Assembly (NCBI GenBank): GCA_963650915.1
Contig: CAVJMJ010000015.1
Location: 1 to 64,000 of the forward strand
Origin: UBA4636 sp963650915
Lineage (GTDB): Bacteria; Bacillota; Clostridia; Christensenellales; Borkfalkiaceae
DNA length: 64,000 nt
Direction of reading: 5' to 3'
Shown: in pieces, positions 43,156-52,666 of the stretch
Layout: every line of letters begins with the position of its first letter
Numbering within the stretch: the stretch's first letter is position 1
The notes under the pieces: model-generated
Databases searched by the model: none
Told to the model about the DNA's origin: nothing
What the model saw: the letters and a program-made list of their open reading frames with translations, nothing else
Position numbers and translations under genes: made by a program

Positions 43156-44568
43156 ATGACTCTCGTTACTAAAAAAGAAGCAGATAAAATTTTAAAAGAT
43201 AACGATAATCGGCTTATAGACGACTCTTTGACCTCTTTCGTGTCTTTAAAAAACGTCAATAAAATTTATCCTAACGGCGTTCACGCGGTTTACGATTTTA
43301 ATCTTGACGTACAAAAACACGATTTCGTCGCTTTGGTCGGTCCGTCCGGTTGCGGTAAGTCAACTACGCTGAGAATGATTGCGGGGCTTGAAGAAATTTC
43401 GAGCGGTGCTTTGTATATAGACAAAGCGTACAGCAACTATCTGCAAAGCAAAGACCGCGACATAGCGATGGTTTTCCAAAGTTACGCGTTGTACCCGCAG
43501 ATGAGCGTTTACGACAACATAGCGTTCGGCTTAAAGATAAGAAAACTCCCCGAAGAAGAAATTAAGGAAAGGGTGTTTAAGGCGGCGGAAATCCTCGATT
43601 TAGGCGATTACCTCGACCGTAAGCCCAAAGAACTTTCCGGCGGGCAAATGCAAAGGGTAGCCTTGGGAAGGGCAATCGTAAGACAGGCAAACTTGTTTTT
43701 GATGGACGAACCTTTATCCAACCTCGACGCCAAGTTAAGGGTGCAAATGCGTTCGGAAATCATACGTATTCATAAGGAAGTAGGGGCGACGACCATTTAC
43801 GTTACGCACGACCAAACGGAAGCCATGACGATGGCTAACGTAATAGTGGTTATGAACAAAGGCTTTATCCAACAGGTCGGAAGAGCCATCGACGTATATA
43901 ATCACCCCAACAATCTTTTCGTGGCGACTTTTATAGGAAGCCCCGCCATGAACGTTATAGAAGCTTATTGCCATGAAGGAAAGCTTACCTTTAAAAACGG
44001 GCTTAAAGTAGACCTCGGCAAAGATTTCGCCCTCAAATACGACGAATTTATTCAAGGAAAAATCAAAGAAATAAAAGAAAGCCTCGATAACCTCGACGAT
44101 ATGAGCGACGAAACGGTTGCGAGAATGAAAGCCTCGCAAATTTACAAAAAAGAAGAAAAGAAAGCGGTTAAAAAGCAATCCTTCTTTAAAAAGTTGTTCT
44201 CTAAAAAGACGACGGAAAAGGAAGAGAAAGAAGAACACCGCAAAGAACTTAAAGAAACTTTGGAAACCATGTTGCGTCACTACGAAGGGGTAGGCGACGA
44301 CAAAATCGTTAAGGTGGGTATTCGTCCCGAACACGTTTATCTTTCCACGGATAAACGCGACGTTAAAGTAAAATCCGACGAACTTACGGCGACTCCTACC
44401 CTCGTAGAACTTTTAGGTAGCGAAAACATCTTACATTTTGACCTTTTCGATACGGACTTCCAGGTAAAAACTTCTCAATTAGAGTATGACACAGAGCAAA
44501 TAAACCTCGTATTAGACGTTGAAAAATTACACGTATTCGACGTCGAAAGCGGGCTTAAAATAAATTAA
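43156..44568 (+). CDS. Sugar ABC transporter ATPase, MsmK/UgpC type, with extra charged insertion
   Basis: A 470-aa protein, about 100 longer than usual (about 370). The ATPase core has Walker A GPSGCGKSTTLRMIAGLEE (about 57-75), Q-loop FQSYALYPQM, signature LSGGQMQRVALGRA, Walker B LFLMDEPLSNLD and H-loop YVTHDQTEAMTM. The C-terminal TOBE/MOBE domain is interrupted at about 295-382 by a Lys/Glu-rich helical insertion (KKEEKKAVKKQSFFKKLFSK, then KKTTEKEEKEEHRKEL), after which the TOBE motif VGIRPEHVYLS resumes. The N-terminus also has a 25-residue extension that includes DNDNRLIDDSLTSF, matching the dispersed element. The insertion may bind a regulator. It completes the ABC operon. Confidence 0.9.
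   Translation: MTLVTKKEADKILKDNDNRLIDDSLTSFVSLKNVNKIYPNGVHAVYDFNLDVQKHDFVALVGPSGCGKSTTLRMIAGLEEISSGALYIDKAYSNYLQSKDRDIAMVFQSYALYPQMSVYDNIAFGLKIRKLPEEEIKERVFKAAEILDLGDYLDRKPKELSGGQMQRVALGRAIVRQANLFLMDEPLSNLDAKLRVQMRSEIIRIHKEVGATTIYVTHDQTEAMTMANVIVVMNKGFIQQVGRAIDVYNHPNNLFVATFIGSPAMNVIEAYCHEGKLTFKNGLKVDLGKDFALKYDEFIQGKIKEIKESLDNLDDMSDETVARMKASQIYKKEEKKAVKKQSFFKKLFSKKTTEKEEKEEHRKELKETLETMLRHYEGVGDDKIVKVGIRPEHVYLSTDKRDVKVKSDELTATPTLVELLGSENILHFDLFDTDFQVKTSQLEYDTEQINLVLDVEKLHVFDVESGLKIN
43204..43230 (+). repeat. Dispersed element inside the MsmK-type gene
   Basis: GATAATCGGCTTATAGAC then GACTCTTTG, translated D-N-R-L-I-D-D-S-L. It lies in the N-terminal extension, outside the conserved ATPase core. 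Confidence 0.55.
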
Positions 44569-44584
44569 AAAACAGGAGGAAAAC

Positions 44585-46429
44585 ATGTTCAAAAAAAGCA
44601 AAATCGTTTTACTTATCGCACTCGTTTTAGCGTGCATCGCACTCGTTGCCTGTAATCCGGGCAATAACTCGTCGTCTTCGGGCGGAGGAGAATCCGCTTA
44701 TGACGGACCTTGCGCAATCAAACTTACCGCAATAGGTCAAACCACGATAAAAGCGGGTAAAACCGTACAACTTCGTGCGTCCGTTACGGGTACGACCAAC
44801 AAAGACGTAACTTATGCGTCGAGTAACGAAACGGTAGCAACTGTATCCGACAAAGGTTTGGTAACCGGTCTTAAACAAGGCGAAGCGGTAATTACCTGCT
44901 CTTTAAACGAAGATACCCGTTGCAAAAGCACCATTACAATCACCGTCGAGGAGGCAATCGTACCTACTTCGATAACCATCGAAGGAAACGACAGCACGGT
45001 ACAATGGACGAACGAAACTTTACAACTTAAAGCCGTCGTAACGCCCGAAGACGCTTCCGCTCTCGTTACTTGGGAAAGTTCGGATAACACTGTAGCGACC
45101 GTTTCCGAAACCGGTCTCGTAACCTTTATCGCTAACGGTCAGGTTACTTTAACAGCGATTTCCAAAGAAGATTCCAACGTAAAAGGAACGGTAACTTATA
45201 CCGTAAAGACCGGTTTCTTCCGTAGCGACATGGGTTCTCCGTACTGGGATATTTCCAATCAGTGTGCAGACGAAAATCCTCAAGTCAAACTTACTTTACA
45301 GAGCGATCAAGCCGGTTATCATTCTTGCTATCTTGCAAACGTTTCGGCTACGAGATACTACGTTGAAGCCAACTTTACCCTCGACGAACAAATTTCCGCT
45401 TGGGTTTGGCAAGGTTTCGGTTTCGGTAGCGGTTTAAACGAAAATTCGACCCGTTACTTCATCTTCAGCCCTTACGTCGAGGGACAAAACAACAGCAACA
45501 ACAAATTTATCGTTAAAGATCTTCCCAACGACACTTGGCCTGCTATCACCACTCGTTCTCAAACCTGGGGCGAAAACGGACTTGACGATATCAATTATAA
45601 AACGGCTCCCGTTAAGGTAGCGCTTTTACGCGACAATAACGTTTACTACTATCTTATCAACGATAAGCTTATGTACGTCGACAACACTACCATATACGAC
45701 GGTATTAAGACTATGCCTATATTGGTTGCCATCGACGAAAGCGTAACCGTAACCGATTATATTTGCATAACAGACGACGCTCAACTCGACGCCAAACTTA
45801 ACACCGCCGAATACAAAAAGACTTTCTATGCATCTAACGACAAAATCGTAAAATACGAAAGCAATGCAAAATTCACTTTCGAATCAAACGGCGTTATGGC
45901 AAAAGACAACAAAGTTAAATCGTTGGGCGATGCGGCAATGCTTATGGGTGACTTCGAAATCGAATTCGACGTTTCCGATATTCAGGTAAACAAAGGAAAA
46001 ACCAACGCTATAACGGGTATTACCGTAAACCTTTCTCGTTATGAAAGTGCGGATACGGTTGAATCGTTTATTCTCGGTAAGTCCATACAGTCTCCCGAAA
46101 CGGAAGGTTTCGTAGGTGCTTTATATAGCTGGGCTTATACAAAGTCGATGGAAGATTCCACAAGTTGGTATTCGTGGCTTGAAAGTTCAACAAAAGTTGC
46201 CGACGACGACAATCAAAAACATCACATCAAAATAACTCGTACCATTACGGAGAACCTTTCTTATTTTGAAATGTACGTCGACAACGTTAAAGTAAACTTC
46301 GATAAAGCAAACAGTAAATGGACGAACAACACGAGCAAATATACCGGCGCATACATTTTGTGGGTCGGTACCGAATACGCTTCGGCTCAAGTCACAGACT
46401 TTACTTTTAAATCAAATATCGCAAAATAA
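44585..46429 (+). CDS. Surface lipoprotein with two BIG2 domains and a lectin-like C-terminus
   Basis: A 614-aa protein with lipobox LVAC (Cys about 23) and a Ser/Gly linker. Two Big_2 Ig-like domains follow (about 37-122 and 124-208; VTYASSNETVATVSDKGLVT and VTWESSDNTVATVSETGLVT are the hallmark strands), then a 400-residue C-terminal region of two beta-sandwich-like modules (about 215-400 and 415-612). This region has conserved Trp/Tyr and segments such as NVYYYLINDKLMYVD, suggestive of a concanavalin/LamG-type glycan-binding fold, but I do not recognise a family. A paralogue follows directly. AGGAGG before the ATG. Position between the transporter and the glycosidases implies binding of the same polysaccharide. 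Confidence 0.8.
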   Translation: MFKKSKIVLLIALVLACIALVACNPGNNSSSSGGGESAYDGPCAIKLTAIGQTTIKAGKTVQLRASVTGTTNKDVTYASSNETVATVSDKGLVTGLKQGEAVITCSLNEDTRCKSTITITVEEAIVPTSITIEGNDSTVQWTNETLQLKAVVTPEDASALVTWESSDNTVATVSETGLVTFIANGQVTLTAISKEDSNVKGTVTYTVKTGFFRSDMGSPYWDISNQCADENPQVKLTLQSDQAGYHSCYLANVSATRYYVEANFTLDEQISAWVWQGFGFGSGLNENSTRYFIFSPYVEGQNNSNNKFIVKDLPNDTWPAITTRSQTWGENGLDDINYKTAPVKVALLRDNNVYYYLINDKLMYVDNTTIYDGIKTMPILVAIDESVTVTDYICITDDAQLDAKLNTAEYKKTFYASNDKIVKYESNAKFTFESNGVMAKDNKVKSLGDAAMLMGDFEIEFDVSDIQVNKGKTNAITGITVNLSRYESADTVESFILGKSIQSPETEGFVGALYSWAYTKSMEDSTSWYSWLESSTKVADDDNQKHHIKITRTITENLSYFEMYVDNVKVNFDKANSKWTNNTSKYTGAYILWVGTEYASAQVTDFTFKSNIAK

Positions 46430-46465
46430 TTCGGAAAAATCCGAAAAATATAAAGGAGAGAAAAC

Positions 46466-48238
46466 ATGAAAAAATTTACCTTGTTCTTAGGTCTTATTTT
46501 GACCGTTTGCCTTATGGCATTCGTCGGATGTAAAGATCTTTGCACCAACCACGTAGACACCGACAAAGACGGCGTTTGCGACAACTGCGGCGGAAAAATG
46601 ACCGGCTATGCGATTGAAATTCTCACAGAAGATTTAACCGTTTACGAAAGTCAAACCGCTACGATAAGCGTTTACAAAACGCCGGAAGAAGCAACCGTAA
46701 CCTACGCAAGTTCGAACAACGAAATCGCAACCGTAGCGCAAGACGGCACTATCACCGCAATAAAAGCGGGTGAAGCAACCATAACCGCTACCGTAAAAGA
46801 AGGCGTTTCCGACACGATGAAAGTTACGGTAAAGGCTCGCACGATTTCTATCGAAGCACTTGAAAAAGAAGAACTTTACACGTCGAAGACCCTTCAACTT
46901 ACCGCTAAAGTTTTACCCGAAGGCACTACTTATACTTGGACAAGCAGTGACGAAGAAGTCGCAACCGTTTCCGAAACCGGTCTCGTAACCGCAATAAAAG
47001 CCGGCGAAGTTACTTTGACGGTTGCCGTAAACGATACTTTAAAGGCTTCCGTAACCCTCACCGTTAAAGACACCGTGGTAAAAGATTCCATAAACGCCGA
47101 CAAGTTCGATTTCAGCGGTATTTATCAGGACGAAGCGGTAGTTAAATCCAACGGTAAACAAAACTCTTACGCAGTATTAAACGGTACTGCGGGCAAATAT
47201 TACGTTGCAACCGCAGAAGTTGTAATTACCGACCCCGCTAGTGACGATACTTGGTCGAGAGTAGGTATTTCTCACTTCAACGGAACGGATTCTTACTACG
47301 GCTTACAACTTTCCCCCGGGGCTAACTTCTCTGCTCGCAAAACCATTACCATGGTTGTAAAAGACGGTGGCGTTCAATGGGGCACTATAACCGATCGTTC
47401 TCAGGTATGGAATCGCAATTTGGTTGCACAATTAGATTTCACAAAAGCAATCAAACTTACCGCGGTAAGACAGGGCAGTAAGTATTACGCTTACATTAAC
47501 GATATTCTTTATTACTACGACGAAGGTATGAGCGGATTTGACGACGTCGATACCATCCCCGTATTGAATCTCGGTAGTTGTACCGCCGAATACACCGCTA
47601 TTTCCGCACAGTTCGGCGAAGATGCCGTAACCGCTTTCCTTGCTACTGCCGACAAGTCTGCTTTCTATACGACTTCCGCCAACGAAACTATCGAAAACGG
47701 CACCATAAAATTTGTTAACGCAGACAATCAAAATCCCAAGGATCACGCTGCAAAATCGGTAGGCGGAATGGCAATGCTCGCAGCCAACGTCGAAGGCACG
47801 GTAGAATTCGATCTTACGATCGATAGTTTCGGTTCGAAAAACGCTATGCCCGCTTTAGCGGTTACCATCAACCGTTACGACAGTGCTTGCAATCAGGCGC
47901 GTTCGTTGATTATTGCACAGTACAAAGCAGGTTGGACCGGTTGGGATTCCAACGGCGATCTTAACGCCGGAATCGGCAGCGGTGGCAAAGCGTATTCTTT
48001 AAACAATGAAGATGCAAGACTCGAAGAAGGTTCGACCTATCACGTAACATTTACTCGTTTAATGTATGACGGCGGACAAGATACCAAACTTCAGATTAAG
48101 GACTCCAAAGGTAACGTATTACTCGAGGACGCTCACGGTTGGCAAGACGGTTATAAAGGACGCGTCGTTGTAAGCTTCCTCTGCCGTGACATAAACTGCA
48201 CTATCGCAAACTTAAGTATTTCAAGTCAACAAGCATAA
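46466..48238 (+). CDS. Surface lipoprotein, paralogue with BIG2 domains
   Basis: A 590-aa protein with lipobox FVGC (Cys about 22). A short Cys/Asp segment follows (CTNHVDTDKDGVCDNCGGKM, thrombospondin-3/ribbon-like). Two BIG2 domains (about 48-122 and 123-198) come next, then the same two-module C-terminal region as its neighbour (matching ITDRSQVW, YYAYINDILYYYD and a later NRYDSA block). The two genes are tandem duplicates that have diverged strongly in sequence. AAAGGAG before the ATG. Likely a glycan-capture protein working with the GH43 enzymes and binding protein. Confidence 0.8.
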   Translation: MKKFTLFLGLILTVCLMAFVGCKDLCTNHVDTDKDGVCDNCGGKMTGYAIEILTEDLTVYESQTATISVYKTPEEATVTYASSNNEIATVAQDGTITAIKAGEATITATVKEGVSDTMKVTVKARTISIEALEKEELYTSKTLQLTAKVLPEGTTYTWTSSDEEVATVSETGLVTAIKAGEVTLTVAVNDTLKASVTLTVKDTVVKDSINADKFDFSGIYQDEAVVKSNGKQNSYAVLNGTAGKYYVATAEVVITDPASDDTWSRVGISHFNGTDSYYGLQLSPGANFSARKTITMVVKDGGVQWGTITDRSQVWNRNLVAQLDFTKAIKLTAVRQGSKYYAYINDILYYYDEGMSGFDDVDTIPVLNLGSCTAEYTAISAQFGEDAVTAFLATADKSAFYTTSANETIENGTIKFVNADNQNPKDHAAKSVGGMAMLAANVEGTVEFDLTIDSFGSKNAMPALAVTINRYDSACNQARSLIIAQYKAGWTGWDSNGDLNAGIGSGGKAYSLNNEDARLEEGSTYHVTFTRLMYDGGQDTKLQIKDSKGNVLLEDAHGWQDGYKGRVVVSFLCRDINCTIANLSISSQQA

Positions 48239-48262
48239 AAAATCAATCCCGAAAGGGAAAAC

Positions 48263-48288
48263 TTCGGGGAGGAGTAGTCCTCCCCGAA
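48263..48288 (+). promoter_or_regulatory. Intercistronic hairpin before the GH36 gene
   Basis: TTCGGGGAGGA-GTAG-TCCTCCCCGAA: perfect 11-bp stem with a 4-nt loop and no T-run after it. It buries the only AGGAGG in the gap within the stem. The following GH36 gene has no free Shine-Dalgarno site. Confidence 0.7.
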
Positions 48289-48310
48289 AAACCTTTTCGC
48301 AAAAAAAGAT

Positions 48311-50494
48311 ATGTCAATTATATTTTTCAAAGACGATAAACTGTTTCATTTATACGGCGGTAATTTTTCGCTCTATTTAAAAATTCACGATAAAGGTGTA
48401 ATTACCTGTCCTTACTTCGGCAAATATCTGTCCGAAATCGACTGCGAAGAAGCGGAAAAAATCACCCCCGACTGGTATTGCACTTATTACGACGCCTCTT
48501 TAAAAAAAGAAGCGTGCGACGAAACCGTTCATTTTAATTCTTCCTGCTTTTTGATGCCGACGGATAAAGGTGCGGACACCAGACAAAGCGTTTTGTCGAT
48601 AGAGGGCTTTTCGGACGACAAAGTCGATTTTCGTTATTTAAGTCATAAAATATACGACGGAAAACCGAGTTACGAAAATATGCCTTACGTTCGCGACGAC
48701 GGCACCGCAAAAACGCTGGAATTGACTTTAAAAGATAATTATAAAGAGTTATATATTACCTTATCGCTTACCGTCTTTGAAAAATACGATTGCATTTTAA
48801 GAAATACCGTTTTACTTAACAAAACCGATCGCCCCTTGTTTATAAAGCGGGCTATGAGTTTGAGTTTCGATTTTCCGAGAAGAGATTTCGACTTTGTTCA
48901 CTTCCCCGGAGAATGGCTGTTTGAAAGGCAATTCAGGCGTGAAGGGTTAACGGAAGGCACAAAGATAGTCCGTTCCTCGTCGGGAAGAAGTTCTCACGAG
49001 CATAACCCTTTCGTTATGCTGTGCGACAAAAGCGCAACCGAAACTTTCGGCGAAGTCTTTGCCTTTACACACGTCTATTCGGGGTCGTTTATGGCGGAAG
49101 CCACTGTCGCAAAAGTCGGAACAACCCGCTTAACAATGGGTATCGACGACAGATATTTTAAATTTGAGGTAAAACCCGACCAAACATTTACTTTCCCTGA
49201 AGGCGTGGCTTTTTACTCGAACGGCGGTTTTGAAAAAATAAGCCTTAACGCGCACGATTTAATAAGAAACTGTATCGTTCGCGAACAAAACAAAAAAGCC
49301 CATAGATCCGTTCTTCTCAATTCTTGGGAAGGTTGTTATATGGACTTCGATACTCAAAAAATTATCGATTTTATACGCCGTTCAAAAAGGGTGGGAGCAG
49401 AACTTCTCGTTCTTGACGACGGTTGGTTCGGTCACCGCGACGACGATACAAAAGCACTCGGCGATTGGTACGTTAACGAAAACAAGATCGATTTAAAAGC
49501 CGTTATAGAGGAATGCCATAATTGCGGAATGCTTTTCGGACTTTGGATAGAACCCGAAATGGGCAATTTCGATTCCGATTTTTTAAGGGAGCATCCCGAT
49601 TACGCCGCGGTAAACGATAAAACAGACTTTTGGCTGTCAAGGCATCAGGTCGTTTTAAATTTTTCCGACGATAAAGTAGTAGACGCCGTTTACGAAAAGT
49701 TGTATGACGTTTTGTCAAAATACAAAGTCGATTATATAAAATGGGACAACAATCGTCAATACGAGGATTGTTTTGCAAAAAACCTTGAAGGTAGCAATCA
49801 AGACGAATTTCAACACCGCAACGTTTTGGGGTATTATCGGCTTGCAAAAATGCTTACCGAAGCCTTTCCCGATATTCACTTCCACGGTTGCGCGTCGGGC
49901 GGAGGAAGGTTCGATTTAGGCACTTTGTTTTATTTTTCGGATATTTGGACGAGCGACGAGAACGATCCCGTTCAAAGGCTGTTTATACAGTACGGTACCT
50001 CGTTTTTATATCCTTTATCCGTAATGGGCGCACACGTAAACGATTGCCCTGTTACGAGTTACAAAACCAAGGCGGAAATCGCACTTTTCGGATCTTACGG
50101 GTTTGAACTCGACCCCGAAAAACTTACCGAAACGGATATAAAAGAACTGCTTATCGTAAACGAAATATATAAAAAATATCACGACGACGTTATTTTGGAC
50201 GGAGATTTTTACAGACTTTCCTCGCCGTTTGAAAAAGTCGAATTTGCCGTAAACGCCGTTTCCAAGGATAAAAAGAAGGCACTCTTTTTGCACGTGAACC
50301 TTTTAAAACGCTTGCGCGCACAAAGGTTTATAAAGTTAAGAGGCTTAGATCCCGATTTGTATTATTTTAATGATTTCGACGGCAAATTACACAAAGGCGA
50401 GTATTATATGAACGTGGGAATCAATCTTTCCTTAGTTTTAAATGAATTCGATTCTCATCTTATCGCGTTAGAGGCGAAGAATGAAACTTTCTGA
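48311..50494 (+). CDS. Alpha-galactosidase, GH36
   Basis: A 727-aa protein of full GH36 length with no signal peptide, so cytoplasmic. An N-terminal beta-supersandwich (about 1-320) precedes the catalytic barrel (about 330-640): LLVLDDGWFGHRDDD, then the nucleophile Asp in DYIKWDNNRQ (about D479), CASGGGRFDLGTLFY, and the acid/base Asp in WTSDENDP (about D549). A C-terminal beta-domain closes it. It hydrolyses alpha-1,6-linked galactose from imported oligosaccharides. It lacks a ribosome binding site outside the upstream hairpin, so its translation may be tied to that structure. The next gene overlaps its stop by 14 bp. Confidence 0.95.
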   Translation: MSIIFFKDDKLFHLYGGNFSLYLKIHDKGVITCPYFGKYLSEIDCEEAEKITPDWYCTYYDASLKKEACDETVHFNSSCFLMPTDKGADTRQSVLSIEGFSDDKVDFRYLSHKIYDGKPSYENMPYVRDDGTAKTLELTLKDNYKELYITLSLTVFEKYDCILRNTVLLNKTDRPLFIKRAMSLSFDFPRRDFDFVHFPGEWLFERQFRREGLTEGTKIVRSSSGRSSHEHNPFVMLCDKSATETFGEVFAFTHVYSGSFMAEATVAKVGTTRLTMGIDDRYFKFEVKPDQTFTFPEGVAFYSNGGFEKISLNAHDLIRNCIVREQNKKAHRSVLLNSWEGCYMDFDTQKIIDFIRRSKRVGAELLVLDDGWFGHRDDDTKALGDWYVNENKIDLKAVIEECHNCGMLFGLWIEPEMGNFDSDFLREHPDYAAVNDKTDFWLSRHQVVLNFSDDKVVDAVYEKLYDVLSKYKVDYIKWDNNRQYEDCFAKNLEGSNQDEFQHRNVLGYYRLAKMLTEAFPDIHFHGCASGGGRFDLGTLFYFSDIWTSDENDPVQRLFIQYGTSFLYPLSVMGAHVNDCPVTSYKTKAEIALFGSYGFELDPEKLTETDIKELLIVNEIYKKYHDDVILDGDFYRLSSPFEKVEFAVNAVSKDKKKALFLHVNLLKRLRAQRFIKLRGLDPDLYYFNDFDGKLHKGEYYMNVGINLSLVLNEFDSHLIALEAKNETF

Positions 50495-51365
50495 CATCAA
50501 TATAAGAGATCCGTTTATTTTTGCGGATAAAAAAACACGAACCTACTATATGTATGCTTCGTCGCCCGCTCCTTTAAAAAAAGGTTTTTGCGTTTATACG
50601 TCAAACGATTTGGTTACTTGGCAAGGACCGCAAAGCGTCTTTGAAGTTCTTGCAGACTTTTGGGCTACCGACGATTTTTGGGCACCCGAAGTACATGAAT
50701 ATAAAGGAAAATATTACCTTTTCGGTACTTTTTCGGCAAAAGGTAAAGTTCGCACTTCGCAAATACTCGTTTCAAACTCTCTTTTAGGACCCTTTGTGCC
50801 TCACGGCGGTTTTATCGCACCGAAAGATTGGTTTGCCCTCGACGCTACTTTGTACGTTGACGAAAACGGTTCGCCTTACGCTGTTTTTTCACACGAGTGG
50901 GTGCAGTGCGGCGACGGCGAAGTTTGCGCGGTAAAATTAAGCGACGATTTAAAAAATCCGATAGGAGAGGTAAAAAAATTGTTTTCCGCAAGCCAAAGCG
51001 GTTGGGCGAAATCACCGACTTGGAATCCTAACGATACGCCGATTTACGTGGTAGACGCTCCTTTCGTTTTTAAAAGCGACGATCAAGAATTTCTTTTGTG
51101 GTCGAGTTGGAACTCGGAAGAGGAAAATGCTTACTCGGTAGGGGTTGCGTATCCGCAAAACGGTAACGTTTTGTGCGGAAATTATATACATAAAAATTTA
51201 GCTTTGCCTAACGTCGACAGCGGACACGCCATGGTTTTCGAGGATTTTTTAGGTAAAAAACGAATTTGTTTTCACGAAAAGAATTCCGAACACGGTCATG
51301 AGCGTTGCGCAATATATTATTTAAAAACAGATAAGGGAGAATTACACGTCCATGAAAACGATTAG
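50481..51365 (+). CDS. Cytoplasmic GH43-type glycosidase with a non-standard acid residue
   Basis: A 294-aa propeller protein without signal peptide. The base Asp is in NIRDPFIFADKK (D10) and the modulator Asp in ALDATLYVDENG. At the position of the catalytic acid, where most GH43s have Glu before a [GA]PF motif, this protein has YVVDAPFVFKSDD, that is Asp; some GH43 subgroups share this TD/VD-[GA]PF pattern. EFLLWSSW and HEKNSEHGHERCAIYYL follow. It would act on short oligosaccharides brought in by the ABC transporter. It overlaps both neighbours by 14 bp, so it lies in one tight operon. Confidence 0.85.
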   Translation: MKLSDINIRDPFIFADKKTRTYYMYASSPAPLKKGFCVYTSNDLVTWQGPQSVFEVLADFWATDDFWAPEVHEYKGKYYLFGTFSAKGKVRTSQILVSNSLLGPFVPHGGFIAPKDWFALDATLYVDENGSPYAVFSHEWVQCGDGEVCAVKLSDDLKNPIGEVKKLFSASQSGWAKSPTWNPNDTPIYVVDAPFVFKSDDQEFLLWSSWNSEEENAYSVGVAYPQNGNVLCGNYIHKNLALPNVDSGHAMVFEDFLGKKRICFHEKNSEHGHERCAIYYLKTDKGELHVHEND

Positions 51366-52299
51366 GAAATCTTTAAGTATGCTTATTTGTCTTGCTCTTA
51401 CCTTCGTTTTTGTCTTTTCGGGTTGCACGCCGAAAGGGGATCCGAGTTCTTCGGAGGGAGGAAAAAAAGACGACGAAAAAGTTTATTCTAACGAAGTACA
51501 AGTAGTTTTGCTTTTAGGTCAAAGTAACGCCGAAGGGCATACGTATGCAAGTTATTTAACGAAAACCGTCGGTACGGAAAAAACCGCCGAATACCAAAAA
51601 GGATACGATAACGTAAAAATAACATATAACTGTTCCCTCGGTCATAATACGAATAACGGTTCTTATACGCCCGTAAAACTCGGACAGGGCTATAGTACCG
51701 ACAGGTTTGGCCCCGAAGTCGGCATTGCCGAAAAAATAAGCGCACTCGATATAGAAAAGCCCGTTTATATAATTAAGTTTGCTTACGGCGGAACCACGCT
51801 TGCCAACGAATGGCGTTCGCCGTCGAGTAAAAATACGGGTAGACTTTACACGTCGGGAGTTGATTTTATATTAGAGCAATGTAAAGCCCTCGAAAATATG
51901 GATCTTTATCCCGTTATCAAGGCTATTTGTTGGATGCAAGGCGAAAGCGACGCATCGGGCAGTTCTTATAACTCGTATAAAGTTCTTGAAGAAAATTTCG
52001 TAAAAGATTTAAGAAACGATCTCGCTTATTATAAAGATCCGTCTTCCGAAATAGGCTTTATCGATGCGGGAATATCCGATTGTTCCGCCTGGACTCAATA
52101 TAAAGTCATCAATCAAGCCAAGAAAGAACTCGCCGAAGAAGGCGAAAGTCACGTTTATCTCGACACTATTACGGCAAATTTAAAGTATAACGGAGAACCT
52201 GCCGGCACCCCCGATATTTATCATTACGACTCTAAGTACATGATAAAATTAGGCAATATGTTCGGCGAATCGCTGATTACAAACTTCCTCGAAATATAG
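51352..52299 (+). CDS. Exported SGNH-type carbohydrate esterase lipoprotein
   Basis: A 315-aa lipoprotein (lipobox FSGC, Cys about 25). The sialate-O-acetylesterase/CE6-like (SASA) fold shows nucleophile Ser in VVLLLGQSNAEGH, the block IIKFAYGGTTLANEW, then ICWMQGESDASGS and the late Asp/His pair DIYHYD. It would remove acetyl groups from hemicellulose or pectin side chains outside the cell, opening the polymer to the surface GH43s. It is the last gene of the sugar locus; a terminator cluster follows 330 bp later. Confidence 0.85.
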   Translation: MKTIRKSLSMLICLALTFVFVFSGCTPKGDPSSSEGGKKDDEKVYSNEVQVVLLLGQSNAEGHTYASYLTKTVGTEKTAEYQKGYDNVKITYNCSLGHNTNNGSYTPVKLGQGYSTDRFGPEVGIAEKISALDIEKPVYIIKFAYGGTTLANEWRSPSSKNTGRLYTSGVDFILEQCKALENMDLYPVIKAICWMQGESDASGSSYNSYKVLEENFVKDLRNDLAYYKDPSSEIGFIDAGISDCSAWTQYKVINQAKKELAEEGESHVYLDTITANLKYNGEPAGTPDIYHYDSKYMIKLGNMFGESLITNFLEI

Positions 52300-52324
52300 T
52301 TTATTTATAATCCGTATCGAACGA

Positions 52325-52610
52325 TCGTTTGTATTTTGATTTTTTGGAATATGGGTTTATAAATCGTATAAAGTTCTTGAAATATGGGTTCAAACCTTAT
52401 CGACTTTTTTGGAATATAGATTTTATATTTTGATTTTGTTGAAATATATATTTATAACTCTTGAACGCCGAAGCAGCCGACGTAGTTAGTTTATATTCTG
52501 ATTTTTTTGAAATATAGAATTTATATTTTGAGTTTGTTGAAATATATGTTTATATCCCAATCGACTTTTAAAATATAGACTATACTTCGATTTTTCTTGA
52601 AACATCGTTT
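52325..52610. repeat. Degenerate tandem repeat around TTGAAATATA
   Basis: About seven units of 25-35 bp with TTTATATTTTGATTTTGTTG followed by AAATATA or similar. It lies between the esterase gene and its terminator. Confidence 0.65.
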
Positions 52611-52628
52611 CATTGTCTCCTTTTTTTA

Positions 52629-52657
52629 ACGCCCTTGCTTTTTAGCAGGGGCGTTTT
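52629..52657 (+). terminator. Terminator of the sugar locus
   Basis: ACGCCCTTGCT / AGCAGGGGCGT then TTTTTGC, with one mismatch. Confidence 0.75.
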
Positions 52658-52666
52658 TGCATGAAA

